Below are positions 1-9,800 of a stretch of 59,271 bases of DNA, one piece after another. Where the stretch lies: NCBI GenBank assembly GCA_017431005.1, contig JAFRLY010000042.1, forward strand, positions 1 through 59,271. The letters run 5' to 3'. Every line of letters begins with the position of its first letter. Position 1 is the stretch's first letter. Below the pieces are notes generated by a model. The model saw only the letters and a list, made by a program, of their open reading frames with translations. It was not told where the DNA came from and did no database searches. Position numbers and translations under genes: made by a program. Source of the DNA: Clostridia bacterium (lineage in GTDB: Bacteria; Bacillota; Clostridia; Christensenellales; Aristaeellaceae).

Positions 1-78
1 CTTCTTTGATTCAGTAGCGAAAGCGGCCGCACATTTTGACCGATTTGTCAACCCTTTTCTGCAATTTTCTTAACAAAA

Positions 79-115
79 AAAGAGACCGGAACCTGTTTCA
101 GTTCCAGTTCTCTTT
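79..115. terminator. Terminator-like hairpin near left edge
   Basis: An imperfect stem (AAAGAG...GGAAC pairing with GTTCC...CTCTTT, with a small bulge and a mismatch) is flanked on its left by seven A residues, which read as a U-run on the minus strand; the plus strand has only three U. It could end a transcript entering from either side. Bases 1-228 hold no other feature I can support. Confidence 0.5.
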
Positions 116-228
116 CCGTCATCCTTATCTGAATGACATTGGCCTGCAGGGCTGCCGTTTTTTTCTTTGCGTACGGTGCAAACAAATGTGTCGTCTCACG
201 CGTCTAATAGGTGTGGAGGCTGATAACG

Positions 229-417
229 ATGAAAAAATACCGATTGTGTCTGATCAGAAAGCAGGGGAAGCCGTACCGGCACTATACGATCCGGGTTGGC
301 CGGGACGCGGTGACCGGAGAGCTTTCCGCTTCTTTTTCCGGCGGCGGGCGCATGCTGATGGTCTGCATCGAAAGGCTCATCCCGGAGCTGACCGGACTCG
401 TCGGACAGCGCCGCTGA
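229..417 (+). CDS. Small hypothetical protein (62 aa)
   Basis: This short basic protein begins MKKYRLCLIRKQGKPY and is preceded by a TGGAGG ribosome binding site about ten bases before the ATG; a GTG eighteen bases upstream in the same frame is less likely because it would lie in front of that site. No domain is recognised. The sequence has a beta-strand-like alternation (RHYTIRVGRDAVTGELSASF) but no membrane segment or signal peptide. It lies upstream of the ECF sigma promoter, and nothing ties it functionally to the sigma operon. It could be a chance open frame; the good ribosome binding site is the main support. Confidence 0.4.
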   Translation: MKKYRLCLIRKQGKPYRHYTIRVGRDAVTGELSASFSGGGRMLMVCIERLIPELTGLVGQRR

Positions 418-506
418 TTTCCCTGTGTCATACAGGCCTGAAAAAAAGTCTTCCGCAAATGATTCCGGAGGATGAACAAAAACGGGGCCCGGATTCCGTC
501 TTACTG

Positions 507-533
507 TTGAAAGGCCGGAGCGCGGCGTATAAT
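507..533 (+). promoter_or_regulatory. Probable sigma-A promoter of the ECF sigma operon
   Basis: TATAAT at 528-533 is preceded by TTGAAA at 507-512 (15-base spacer) or TGTTGA at 505-510 (17-base spacer). It lies about 75 bases upstream of the ECF sigma gene. Bases 418-606 contain nothing else that I can identify. Confidence 0.45.
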
Positions 534-606
534 GTATGTATAACGCGCGGCCTCAGGCTGCGGGAACGGATGAGAATGCTTCCCGCAAGGATACGGGGGT
601 GGGTAT

Positions 607-1107
607 ATGCGGACGGACGCCTTGGTACCAGGCGCCATCAGCGAAGAAGAATTGTCCCGCTTGGTGAATGCCTATTCGGGCATTCTGCTGGGATTATGCA
701 GAGTAACCCTGGGCGATATGGCCATGGCACAGGACATCGTTCAGGAAACCTTCCTGAAAGCATGGAAAAAGGGCGGCTTCAGACAGGAATCGGAGAAGGC
801 ATGGCTGATCCGCGTGGCCATGAATCTGTGCCACGATTATCACCGCAGCCGATGGTGGAAGCACATTGATCATTCGGCTTCCACAGAAGATATTCAAATC
901 GCGGAGCCTGATCCGGCGGACCGGGAAATCCTGACCCTGGTGAAGGAACTCCCCTTCAGGCAGAGGCAGATCGTCATTCTGCACTTCTGGAACCGGATGA
1001 CGCTGCGTGATATTGCCAATACCCTGGAAATGAGCCCCTCCACGGTTTTCCGGGAACTGGAGAAGGCCCAAAAACGGCTAAAGCTTGAATTGGAAGAGGA
1101 GGGCTGA
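607..1107 (+). CDS. RNA polymerase ECF-type sigma factor
   Basis: A 166-residue sigma-70 family protein of the extracytoplasmic-function type. Region 2 is seen in residues ~15-80 (DIVQETFLKAWKK, the core-binding and -10 recognition helices), followed by a short linker and region 4 in ~100-160 (LPFRQRQIVILHFWNRMTLR, then the recognition helix around MSPSTVFRELEKA). There is no region 1 or 3, as expected for this group. The stop codon overlaps the start of the next gene (TGATG), so the two are translationally coupled. ECF sigmas are normally held by a co-transcribed membrane anti-sigma factor; the next gene occupies that place. The ATG follows a GGGTGGGTAT stretch, and an upstream start is not needed for a full domain. 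Confidence 0.92.
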   Translation: MRTDALVPGAISEEELSRLVNAYSGILLGLCRVTLGDMAMAQDIVQETFLKAWKKGGFRQESEKAWLIRVAMNLCHDYHRSRWWKHIDHSASTEDIQIAEPDPADREILTLVKELPFRQRQIVILHFWNRMTLRDIANTLEMSPSTVFRELEKAQKRLKLELEEEG

Positions 1108-3038
1108 TGAAAATGAAAGAAGCAGCATTGCGGAACGCATTGAATTCATCCATCATAAGCTGTCAGCCTTCAGAATACTGGAAGGATCATTTGGTCCGAC
1201 AGATTGTGAAAGGAGAAAATATGCCCAGGAGGACGAAGCTGTCCCTGGGTGTTGTACTGGCCACGGCACTGATCCTGATCAGTGCAGTGGCGCTGGCGGT
1301 CGGAATCCTGGTGAACGAGTATTACGCGAAGGTGGCTGAAATGGAAGCCAGCGGCGCACTTGGCAGGTGGAACCTGGAGGACAAGCTCACATTTGTGAAG
1401 ACGATGCGCGAATGTAATTTTGAGATGAATCCGGAATTATATCAGATTCTGATGGACGAAAAAAACACGAAGGAAGAGCGGGAAAACGCGGCGGACAGGA
1501 TCGTGGACGCGACCTACGGCGAGCTGATCCGACGGCAGCAGGGGTATTATATCTCCGAACCTGAAGACAGCATCGGCGTGGCGCCGGATCCCATTATTGT
1601 GTTCCAGGAACGTTATTTCGCGGAGCATCCCGAACCGATTGACGATACGCCGGAAGGCAGAGAAGCGCTGCTGGCGTATACGGACGCGCTGGGGTACTAT
1701 CTGCGGGACATTTATAACCCGTTCTATATACAGGAACAGGACGGACAGGGAGGCCTGCCGGAAAAAACGGAGGTAACGGAAGATACGGCGGTTGAAGCCC
1801 TTCGTTCGCTGATGACGGAAGTGCTGGGCTGGGATCCGGAGGAAGTGAACGAGATGACGCCGGAGATTCAATGGGATGAAACATACAGGATGTGGACGGT
1901 TTCCGGAGAAGTCAGCAAAGCCTCCATGGACAAGGTGACGGACCGGCGGAAGGGAATTGAACCTTCCCTGGATGGGCCTCTGGTGGAGGAAACAGAGACC
2001 GGGTACCGCGCGACGCTTCTTGTGGATGAGCGGGGCAACCGGAGCTTCGACACGCTGGATAAGGAAGAATTCCAGAACATGTACATGGATGTGACACCGG
2101 CGGCATCGGTGGATGCTCAGGAAGCTATGGCCCTCGCTGAGCAGGCGATTCGGGGAAAGTATTCTGTCAGCGACGCCGAGATGAAAGCGCTGTTCTGCGA
2201 CGTGATTCCCCTCGGAGCCGGAGAGGAAAACGGAATGCTGGTCAGGATGCAGTTCCATACGCACTATCAGCTGAATCAGGAAATGAAATACGGCGCGGTC
2301 ATCAACCTGGGGACTGGCCAGGCGGAAGCGGCATACACCTACGATCCGGACGGGTGGTCCGCAGAGCTTCAGATTCTTCAATACGGCGCAAAGGCGGAGG
2401 CAAAGTACGGATGGTATATTCACTGGGAGCCGGAAGTCAAGGAAGAACTGATCCGGATGCTGTGGGGGATCGGGATGTGCCCGGAGCATGACTACCGGTC
2501 GGCCGGACTGCCGGATGAGGCCCGGATGGACGCTTTCATCGCAGAGGCCTTCGGCATGCCCGGCTATCCTTCCGCCGTGAATGAGGCGCTCATGGCCCAT
2601 GTACTGTTGGGAGACGAAGAAAACCGGGACCTGGAAACACAGTCCCTGACGCAGTACCTGTGGGAGAAATACCATATTCATTCTGAAGTGACTGCAGGCG
2701 AGATCCGGCAGGGCAGCTCAGAAATCGACCGGGAAACGGCGGCACGGATGGTGACGGATGCCGTGTGCGCGGCCTGGAATATGCCGGGAGACGCCCTGGA
2801 CGGTTGGGAGTGCACCGTGCAGCTGGTTCAGGCGCCGGCAACGCCGCAGCATGAAAGCCTGGTGTGCTACCGGGTCTTCCTGACACGCCCGGACAGCGAA
2901 ATCGGACAGGATACCTTCGGCGGCTGCGACAATTTCAACTATCGGATTCTGATGGACGGCACGATCATGGATTCCACGATGGTGGATGCATGGTACAGCC
3001 CGGCGGAGGACGCAAAACGCTGGGGCGGGGAACAATAA
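1107..3038 (+). CDS. Membrane protein with large extracellular domain, probable anti-sigma/sensor
   Basis: A 643-residue protein whose ATG overlaps the sigma factor stop codon. Residues 1-44 are cytoplasmic-like and basic, one transmembrane helix spans ~45-69 (LSLGVVLATALILISAVALA), and ~570 residues would lie outside the cell. The topology (short cytoplasmic part, one helix, large exterior) and the coupling to an ECF sigma gene are those of anti-sigma regulators, but I do not see a clear zinc-binding HxxxCxxC anti-sigma motif. The exterior part contains repeats reminiscent of PepSY-type modules (for example ALAEQAIRGKYSVSD near residue 340, and ETAARMVTDAVCAAW near 545). Membrane location is well supported; the anti-sigma role is inferred from context. 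Confidence 0.7.
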   Translation: MKMKEAALRNALNSSIISCQPSEYWKDHLVRQIVKGENMPRRTKLSLGVVLATALILISAVALAVGILVNEYYAKVAEMEASGALGRWNLEDKLTFVKTMRECNFEMNPELYQILMDEKNTKEERENAADRIVDATYGELIRRQQGYYISEPEDSIGVAPDPIIVFQERYFAEHPEPIDDTPEGREALLAYTDALGYYLRDIYNPFYIQEQDGQGGLPEKTEVTEDTAVEALRSLMTEVLGWDPEEVNEMTPEIQWDETYRMWTVSGEVSKASMDKVTDRRKGIEPSLDGPLVEETETGYRATLLVDERGNRSFDTLDKEEFQNMYMDVTPAASVDAQEAMALAEQAIRGKYSVSDAEMKALFCDVIPLGAGEENGMLVRMQFHTHYQLNQEMKYGAVINLGTGQAEAAYTYDPDGWSAELQILQYGAKAEAKYGWYIHWEPEVKEELIRMLWGIGMCPEHDYRSAGLPDEARMDAFIAEAFGMPGYPSAVNEALMAHVLLGDEENRDLETQSLTQYLWEKYHIHSEVTAGEIRQGSSEIDRETAARMVTDAVCAAWNMPGDALDGWECTVQLVQAPATPQHESLVCYRVFLTRPDSEIGQDTFGGCDNFNYRILMDGTIMDSTMVDAWYSPAEDAKRWGGEQ

Positions 3039-3052
3039 CGGGGAGGATCAAG

Positions 3053-4225
3053 ATGAAAAAGCTGATAATCATGATGCTGTGCCTGATGATCTGCTGTGTG
3101 GCTGCCTGCGCTGAAAACAGCGTGAGCATCAGCGCGGAGGGCGAGGACTGGATGGCCTATGCCTTTACGCTGCCGGACGGCCGGATGATCTTTACCGGAA
3201 GCCGCGGAAAGGCCGGAAACTATCAGGAAAGCAAAGCCAGACTGCTCTGCCTGAATCCGGACAGAACAGTGGCATGGGAATACTGGGACCCCGCGAAGGG
3301 GCAGGCGCATTTCAGAGGCGCGGCGCTGCTGGATGACGGTATGATCGGCGCTGTTTATGTCAACGCGCCTTATCAGAATACGGAAGCCATCGAAATCCGC
3401 AGGTTTTCCGCAGAAGGAGAACCCATTGGCGCCGCGGTTGATATCTTCCAAAACGGAAAGACCAGCGGACTGGTGGACAGCATTACTTCAGCATGCATCC
3501 AGATGAATGTATACACGGAGGACGGAGAGGAGCAGCGCGGTTTTCTGGACTGGAACGGCGGGCTGATCTTCAGCTTCGACCGGAAGACGATGATCGGGCT
3601 CAGAAGCACTTTCGCGGCGGAAGGCGGGCTGGTGCTGGCCGGGAACGAGGTCGGGGGATCCTCAAACGCGAAGATCATGAAGGTGGATATGCAGGGCCAC
3701 GCGATCTGGGAAACCGTGCTGCCCATGATGATGGAAAACGGCGCAAGGGCCTGGATTGACAAGTGTGTTCAGACTCCGGACGGCGGATATCTGGCGTGGA
3801 TCATCGAATCCGATTTCAGCTCGGAGCATTGGGCTCACGCGCTGGCGCGCTTTGACGCGAACGGCCGCAGGCTCTGGCTGAACAGGGAGAGCTTTGACGA
3901 TACCCCGAGGATCGGCTGCTCGCAGCTGATTGAATACGGGGGAAAAGCTGTGATGGCGGTCCGGAATGACAGCCTGGGCATGCAACAGACCTACCGCTGG
4001 TTTGACACAGAAGGAAAGGAGCTGGGATCCACAGAGCTGATCGTTCCCTGTGAGGACGCCGGGGAAGAAGCGGATCAGAGCAACACGCAGGTCATCCCGC
4101 AGGGGCTGATCATCATGGAGGACGGGCTGTGGGTGCTGAATGACCTGCGGATCACCGATGACAACGTGCTGAAGGAGATGGATTCCAAGGAAGATATTCT
4201 TTACAAGGTTCCGGAGCTCAACTGA
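3053..4225 (+). CDS. Secreted or lipid-anchored beta-propeller-like protein
   Basis: The ATG at 3053 follows GGGAGG and gives a signal peptide (MKKLIIMMLCLMICCVAAC). The end reads VAAC-AEN, so either lipidation at Cys19 or cleavage after ACA by signal peptidase I is possible. The mature part (~370 residues) has repeated blade-like units with a strand ending in D-x-x-G-x-x-x-W, for example NPDRTVAWEYWD, DMQGHAIWETVLP, DANGRRLWLNRES and DTEGKELGSTE, as in PQQ/WD-like beta-propellers. Only 14 bases separate it from the membrane protein gene, so it belongs to the sigma operon. It may be a ligand-binding partner of the membrane protein; that is inference. A longer open frame begins upstream inside the previous gene but has no ribosome binding site. 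Confidence 0.65.
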   Translation: MKKLIIMMLCLMICCVAACAENSVSISAEGEDWMAYAFTLPDGRMIFTGSRGKAGNYQESKARLLCLNPDRTVAWEYWDPAKGQAHFRGAALLDDGMIGAVYVNAPYQNTEAIEIRRFSAEGEPIGAAVDIFQNGKTSGLVDSITSACIQMNVYTEDGEEQRGFLDWNGGLIFSFDRKTMIGLRSTFAAEGGLVLAGNEVGGSSNAKIMKVDMQGHAIWETVLPMMMENGARAWIDKCVQTPDGGYLAWIIESDFSSEHWAHALARFDANGRRLWLNRESFDDTPRIGCSQLIEYGGKAVMAVRNDSLGMQQTYRWFDTEGKELGSTELIVPCEDAGEEADQSNTQVIPQGLIIMEDGLWVLNDLRITDDNVLKEMDSKEDILYKVPELN

Positions 4226-4258
4226 GCGCACCGGGAGATTGCGTTTTGAGGTAAGCAA

Positions 4259-4285
4259 AGCGCCGGGAATGCCATTCCCGGCGCT
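4259..4285. terminator. Perfect 12-bp inverted repeat after the sigma operon
   Basis: AGCGCCGGGAAT and its exact complement flank a GCC loop, 34 bases after the beta-propeller stop. There is no T-run directly after it, so it is either a Rho-type/processing hairpin or a weak terminator. Confidence 0.5.
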
Positions 4286-4300
4286 ACAGACTGTCAACAA

Positions 4301-4329
4301 AGCCCCTATTTTCGAGAGAAGATAGGGGC
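4301..4329. repeat. Inverted repeat, possible end structure of the decayed IS
   Basis: GCCCCTAT and ATAGGGGC are separated by 12-13 bases (TTTCGAGAGAAG). It lies between the operon hairpin and the transposase remnant, and may be the terminal inverted structure of the insertion element. The link to the IS is inferred from position only. Confidence 0.35.
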
Positions 4330-4373
4330 CTTGTCATGTTACGGATAATAGAAATCGAAGAAGCCAAAGGCCC

Positions 4374-4490
4374 TTAGGCCATGACCAGCCTTTTAATGTT
4401 CTGAGCAGCTGCGGTCAGGAAACACTGTTCCCGCATGTTCTTAATTCCAAGCATGCGGGCAAAGCGTAAGCCATGGGAAAACCTCGGAAG
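4374..4490 (-). pseudogene. Transposase 3' remnant, IS1182-like
   Basis: Reading the minus strand from about 4487 to the TAA at 4376-4374 gives a C-terminal tail HGLRFARMLGIKNM followed by REQCFLTAAAQNIKRLVMA and stop. This ending (R-x-Q-x-x-L-T-A-A-x-Q-N-x-K-R-L) is typical of IS1182/IS5-type DDE transposases. Everything upstream is missing: the frame meets a stop after about ten further codons, and no other transposase block is seen. It is therefore a dead fragment, probably left by an insertion between the sigma operon and the carbohydrate locus. Confidence 0.75.
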
Positions 4491-4594
4491 GTCTCTCTGC
4501 AAAGTGACTTTTTTATTTTATCCTATTCGGCAAAACAATCAAAAGCGGCCGCTTCGGGAGGTGTATTTCTGCATATTTTTTGTTACGTTTTCTC

Positions 4595-4623
4595 TTGCGG
4601 GAAGGATGCCGGAAGGGTATGAT
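4595..4623 (+). promoter_or_regulatory. Promoter of the plus-strand glycosidase operon
   Basis: TTGCGG (4595-4600), a 17-base spacer and TATGAT (4618-4623) lie 40 bases before the first glycosidase gene. No AraC or CcpA operator can be assigned with confidence. Confidence 0.5.
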
Positions 4624-4662
4624 AAATTCAAAGGAAGAAAGTGAAAAAAGGATGGAGGGCCG

Positions 4663-5991
4663 ATGAACAACCCTGCCGTATATCCCTGCTTTTCCTGCGG
4701 AAACAGGGAGCTGGAACAGGCCTTTGTTCTGGCAGCGGAAACGCTGGCATCCAACACGAAGCCGATTGCGGACGGGAAGCCGGGGAAGGGCAGCGCCTGC
4801 CTGATGGCCGGGGCGGATTATCCGACCCAGTGGACGAGGGACGCCGCGATCAACGTATGGTTCGCGGAGGCGCTGCTGGATCCGGAAACGGCGCGCAGCA
4901 CCCTGCTGTGCGTACTGGAGGACAGGGGAAACGGGCCGGAGGTCGGTGGGCAGTACTGGGACCGGATGATCTGGGCCATCGGCGCGGAGCGTCTGTGGGA
5001 GGTTACCGGGGACACCGATTTCGCATACCTGGCGTATGATGCCCTGCGGCGCACCGCGGAGCAATGCATCCGGGAGGAATATGACCCTGAGGACGGGCTG
5101 TTCCGGGGGCCGGCGGTATATGGAGACGGCACTTCCGCTTATCCCGAACGCTACCGGAACCCCTCCCTTACCTCCTCCATTCTGCGCTGGCCAGGAGAAC
5201 ATCCGGAGCAGCGGGCGGCCGCCGGCGTGGGGATTCCGATGAAAGCGCTGTCCACCAACAGTATTTATGAGCATTCGTTCCGCGTGATCGCCCGGCTTGC
5301 CCGGCTCCGGGGCGAGGACGGCAGCGGCTGGATCCACCGCGCAGACGCGCTGCGGGAAGCCATCCGGCGCGCGTTCTGGAACCCGGGTACCGGGCTGTTC
5401 GACTACCTTGCGGGGGAGTGCGACGCCCAGGAGAGCCTGGGCCTGGCCTTCGCCATTCTGTTCGGGATCGCGGACGCGGAGCAGACCCGCTCCGTCATGG
5501 AGCATGCCTTCCGCACGGAACAGGGCATTCCGTGCGTCTGGCCGGCATTTCCGCCCTACCGCGCAAAAGGCTACGGCCGCCACTGCGGGACAGTGTGGCC
5601 GCACATCCAGGGCTTCTGGGCCCTTGCAGCGCTGAAAGCCGGGCGGAGCGGCCTGTTCGCGGACGAGCTGTACGCCCTGGCCCGCCATGCGGTGCGGGAC
5701 GGGCAGTTCGCCGAGATCTATCATCCGGAGGACGGAAGGATTTACGGCGGGATCCAGGAGGGCGGCGGGAAATATCTGGAATGGCGCTCCTGCGAAAGGC
5801 AGACCTGGAGCGCCGCCGCGTTTCTGGCCATGGTTTTTTACGGGATATTCGGTCTGAAGCCGGACGGGAGCGCCGGGCAACCCTGCCTGCCGGAGGGAAT
5901 CGGGTACGCGGAGCTGAACGGCCTGTACGCAGGCGGGAAGGAAATACATCTCAGGATCGGCAGAAATGCCGGAAAGGAAGGCAACGGATGA
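4663..5991 (+). CDS. (Alpha/alpha)6-barrel glycoside hydrolase
   Basis: A 442-residue cytoplasmic protein without signal peptide. It has the helical six-hairpin glycosidase pattern: an acidic motif at QWTRDAAINVWFAEALL (residues ~52-68), repeated helix pairs, ALSTNSIYEHSF, GTVWPHIQGFWALAA and the closing motif ERQTWSAAAFLAMV. These features resemble the MGH1/GH63-like and trehalase/glucoamylase superfamily, but I cannot fix the family or the substrate. It overlaps the next gene by ATGA and starts an operon with an isomerase, an alpha-mannosidase and a rhamnosidase-like gene, so a role in trimming imported oligosaccharides is likely. The start has a GGAGGGCCG ribosome binding site. Confidence 0.75.
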   Translation: MNNPAVYPCFSCGNRELEQAFVLAAETLASNTKPIADGKPGKGSACLMAGADYPTQWTRDAAINVWFAEALLDPETARSTLLCVLEDRGNGPEVGGQYWDRMIWAIGAERLWEVTGDTDFAYLAYDALRRTAEQCIREEYDPEDGLFRGPAVYGDGTSAYPERYRNPSLTSSILRWPGEHPEQRAAAGVGIPMKALSTNSIYEHSFRVIARLARLRGEDGSGWIHRADALREAIRRAFWNPGTGLFDYLAGECDAQESLGLAFAILFGIADAEQTRSVMEHAFRTEQGIPCVWPAFPPYRAKGYGRHCGTVWPHIQGFWALAALKAGRSGLFADELYALARHAVRDGQFAEIYHPEDGRIYGGIQEGGGKYLEWRSCERQTWSAAAFLAMVFYGIFGLKPDGSAGQPCLPEGIGYAELNGLYAGGKEIHLRIGRNAGKEGNG

Positions 5992-6815
5992 AAATTTATG
6001 CTTTTTCGGATGAGGCGGCTTCCGGGCTCAGCGAACAGATTGCCGCCATGAAACGGAACGGCCTGGATGGTACGGAAATCCGTGGTGTGAACGGGCGGAA
6101 CATTACAGCCCTCACCGTTCAGGAGGCCGCGGAGACGCTGCGGCAGCTGAAGGACAACGGTCTGTGCGTGTGGTCTGTCGGATCCCCGATCGGAAAGATT
6201 CCGCTGGACGGGGATTATGCCGGACACCTGGAGCTGCTTCGCCATACGCTGGAGCTGGCAAACACGCTGGAGTGCGCCAACCTGCGGATGTTCTCCTTCT
6301 ACCTGCCGGAGGGCGCAAAGCCGGAGAGCTGCCGGAACGAGGTGATTGAGAAGCTGGCGCAGATGGCGGAAATCGCGGCTGACTTCGGCGTCGCGCTTTG
6401 CCATGAGAATGAGAAGGGAATCTATGGCGACCTTGCGGTCCGGTGCGCCGGTCTGCTGGATGCTGTACCTGCCCTGCGCTGCGTTTTCGATCCGGCCAAC
6501 TTCATCCAGTGCGGCCAGGATGTTCCCGAAGCATGGAAGCTGCTGGGCCCCCGGACCTGGTACATGCATATCAAGGACGCCATGGCGGACGGAACGGTGG
6601 TGCCGGCCGGACAGGGAATCGGGCACCTGCCGGAAATTCTGGCGGATTACGCTGCCCGGGGCGGCGAAGCGGTGACCATTGAGCCGCATCTGCGCGTGTT
6701 CGACGGCCTGCGGGAGCTGGAACGCGGACAGAAGACCGCCCTGCAGGAGGGCGTGTATCCCACGGAGGACGCGGCCTTTGACGCGGCCTGCGGCGCGCTG
6801 AGGAAACTGATCTGA
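5988..6815 (+). CDS. Sugar phosphate isomerase/epimerase family protein
   Basis: A 275-residue TIM-barrel protein of the xylose isomerase-like AP-endonuclease-2 superfamily. It shows the expected metal-site strands: DGTEIRG near the N-terminus, CHENEKGIYGD (His and Glu) at ~125-135, CVFDPANFIQCG (Asp) at ~160, MHIKDA (His, Asp) at ~187-192, and TIEPHL (Glu) near 226. Members interconvert ketoses and epimers or act on inositol derivatives; the substrate cannot be read from sequence. The ATG overlaps the stop of the glycosidase gene (ATGA), so this is one operon. It may process a sugar freed by the neighbouring hydrolases. Confidence 0.85.
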   Translation: MKIYAFSDEAASGLSEQIAAMKRNGLDGTEIRGVNGRNITALTVQEAAETLRQLKDNGLCVWSVGSPIGKIPLDGDYAGHLELLRHTLELANTLECANLRMFSFYLPEGAKPESCRNEVIEKLAQMAEIAADFGVALCHENEKGIYGDLAVRCAGLLDAVPALRCVFDPANFIQCGQDVPEAWKLLGPRTWYMHIKDAMADGTVVPAGQGIGHLPEILADYAARGGEAVTIEPHLRVFDGLRELERGQKTALQEGVYPTEDAAFDAACGALRKLI

Positions 6816-6833
6816 TCAGGGAAAGGAACGCAC

Positions 6834-9800
6834 ATGATCAACGAAATCCGTGAACAGCTGGCCCATCTGATCGATGCGCTGGAGGCAGATCTGTACCATC
6901 CGCTGGGGGAGATTGAACTGGAAGGATTCCCGGCGCAGGGAGCGCTGACGCTCGCGGAGGCGGAAACCCGCGCCCGGACGCCCTGGCCTGCCGGAACGGC
7001 ATGGGGAAAGGCCTGGGACTACGCCTGGATGTTCGGCAGCTTCACCGTGCCGGCGGAAGCGCGCGGCGAGCGGATCGTGATGGACCTGAACCCCGGCGGG
7101 GAGTCCGTGCTGTTTGTGAACGGCCGGGTTTTCGGCGCGCGGCGTGCGGACCGGATGGATCATCCGCACCAGTATATCTCCGACCAGGCGGTCTGCCAGG
7201 AGGCGGAGGGCGGCGAGACCTTCTCCATCGCCCTGGAGGTATACGGCGGCACGCCACTGCCCGAGCATCCCAGCCGGCCGGTTTTCCCGGAGAAGGGGGT
7301 TACCTATACCCGCGGCGGCCCCGCGGTGACCGGCCGGAGCACCTTCGGCTGGTGGAACGAGGAGGCCTATCAACTGTGGCTGGATCTGACAGTGCTGCGG
7401 GACGTGCATGATTTTCTGGAGCCGCACGACGGCTTCCGGGAGGCGCTGGCGGAGGGCTTCGCCCGGCTGCTGGACAGCCTGGACGCGGAGCTTCCCCTGC
7501 CGGAGCGCCGGCAGGCGTACGCTGCGGCCCGCACGCAGATCGCGCCTCTGATGAACGCCCATAACGGCACGTATGCCGCTTCCATGGGCGTGATCGCCAA
7601 CTCCCATCTGGACCTCGCATGGCTGTGGCCGATGGAGGAGACGCGCCGGAAAACCGCGCGCACCTTCGGGGCGGTGCTGCGCCTGCTGAAGGAATATCCG
7701 GAAATGATGTTCCTCCAGAGCCAGTGCGCGGAATATGAGCTGTGCCGGAAAAACTATCCGGAGCTGTTTGAGGAAGTGAAGGCCGCGATCGCCGAAGGCC
7801 GCTGGATTGCCGACGGCGGCATGTGGGTGGAGCCGGATACCAACCTGGCGGGCGGGGAATCGCTGGTGCGCCAGTTCCTGTACGGCCACCGGTATTTCCG
7901 GGAGGTTCTGGGCGTGGAAAGCCGCGTGGCATGGCTGCCGGACACCTTCGGCTACAGCGCCGCGCTGCCGCAGATTATCAAAGGGTTCGGGATGACCGGG
8001 CTGACCACCCAGAAGATATTCTGGTCCTACAACGATTCGGAGCCCTTCCCGCACCACGCTTTCCAGTGGCGCGGACTGGACGGGACGACGATCCCGACGT
8101 TCCTGCATATGTTCTACGAAACCCCGGTGGACGCCAGAACTGTCCATACCCGCTGGGTCAGCCGGCTGGAGCAGGACGGGAGCTGCGATTTCTACCTGCC
8201 GTTCGGCCAGGGGGACGGCGGCGGCGGGCCGTCCCGGGACGATATGGAGCAGGTGCGCCGCCAGCGGGACCTGCAGGGAGCGCCGAAGCTGTACTGGATC
8301 ACCCCGGAGGACTACCTGAAGAAACGGGATAACGGATCCCTGCCCGTATACCGGGGAGAGCTGTATGTGCCGTGCCACCGCGGAACCTATACCACGCAGG
8401 CCATGATCAAGAAGGGAAACCGCCGGGCGGAGCACGTGCTGCGCGCCTGGGAGATGCTGGCAGCCATGGCCGCCTTCTCCGGCCGGGCGGTATACCCGGT
8501 GGAGGTGCTGGAGAAGACCTGGAAGCTGCTGCTGACGAACCAGTTCCATGATATTCTGCCCGGGTCCTCCATCGCGCGGGTGTATGAGGAAGCGAAGACG
8601 GATATTGCGCAGATCCGCGACACCTCGGTCCGCGGCGCGCGCGAAGCGCTGCTGGCCTTCTGCCGGAACGGCCCGGGCGTAACGGTGTTCAACCCCGCCT
8701 CGCACGGGGTGACCCGGATCATCCGGACGGACGACCGGTTCGTGAACGGCGCAGTGACGCGGGACGGCAAGCGCTTCCAGGCGGCAGCCTATCGCGGGGA
8801 GGCGGTGGTGCTTGCCCATCTGGAGCCCATGTCCGCGATGACGATGTATCCGGCTGAGGTGCCGGTACGCAGCGGCGCCACGGCCAGCCGGCACGGCGGC
8901 TCCTTTATCCTGGAGAACGCCCACCTGCGCTGCGAGATTTCGCAGAAGGGCGAGCTGCTGTCCATGATCATGCTGCATGACGGGCGGGAGCGCGTGCGCT
9001 CCGCCTCCAACGTATTTCACCTGTACCGCGACCTGCCCCGGCGCTTTGATGCCTGGGATATCGACAGCCAGACGGAACGGCGGGAGGTGCCTATGGACGC
9101 CGCGTACGAGGCGGAAATCGCATGCGCCGGCGGCCTGTTTGCCGAGCTGAGGATCACCGCGCGGTTCTCCTCCTCCGTGATAACGCAGCAGATCCGGCTG
9201 TCGGCCGGGGAGATGCAGCTGGAGTTTATTACAGAGGCGGAATGGCAGGAGCGCCACCGCCTGCTGAAGGTTTCTTTCGATACAGGGATCGACGCGGACA
9301 ACGCGGATCACCAGATCCAGTTCGGGTACATTTCCCGGCCGGCCCACCGCTCCCGCCGGTATGACGAGGACCGCTTCGAGGTCTGCGCGCATGCCTGGAC
9401 AGCGCTGCGGGACGCCACCCACGGCGCGGCGGTGCTGAACGACTGCAAGTACGGCGTATCCGCCGCGGACGGTGTGATCGGCCTGAGCCTGCTGCGGTCC
9501 CCGACCTATCCTGACGCGGCCGCGGACCGCGGCTACCATCGCTTTATCTATGCCTATCGCGTGTGGGACGGCCCGATAGAGCAGAGCGGCCTGGCGGAAG
9601 CGGCGGAAGCCATGAACGACCCGCTGATTACCGTACCGGGGTCCTCCGTGCCGCTGCGTCTGATGGAATGCAGCGATGCCTCCGTGACCGTTGAAAGCGT
9701 GAAGCTGGCGGAGGACGGAAGCGGCGACTTGGTGATCCGGATGTATGAGAGCATGGGCGGGGCGCGTTCCGCCCTGATTCATCCCCTTCTCCCCTTCGGC

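Noticed and set aside
36-869. A 277-codon plus-strand open frame over the left edge and the sigma factor gene
   Set aside because: It overlaps the clear ECF sigma gene in another frame, crosses a hairpin and a promoter, and has no domain-like sequence or ribosome binding site.
4545-4552. GCGGCCGC sites as a sign of cloning-vector sequence
   Set aside because: The flanks are ordinary chromosomal sequence and the 8-mer is expected by chance in GC-rich DNA; no vector sequence is seen.
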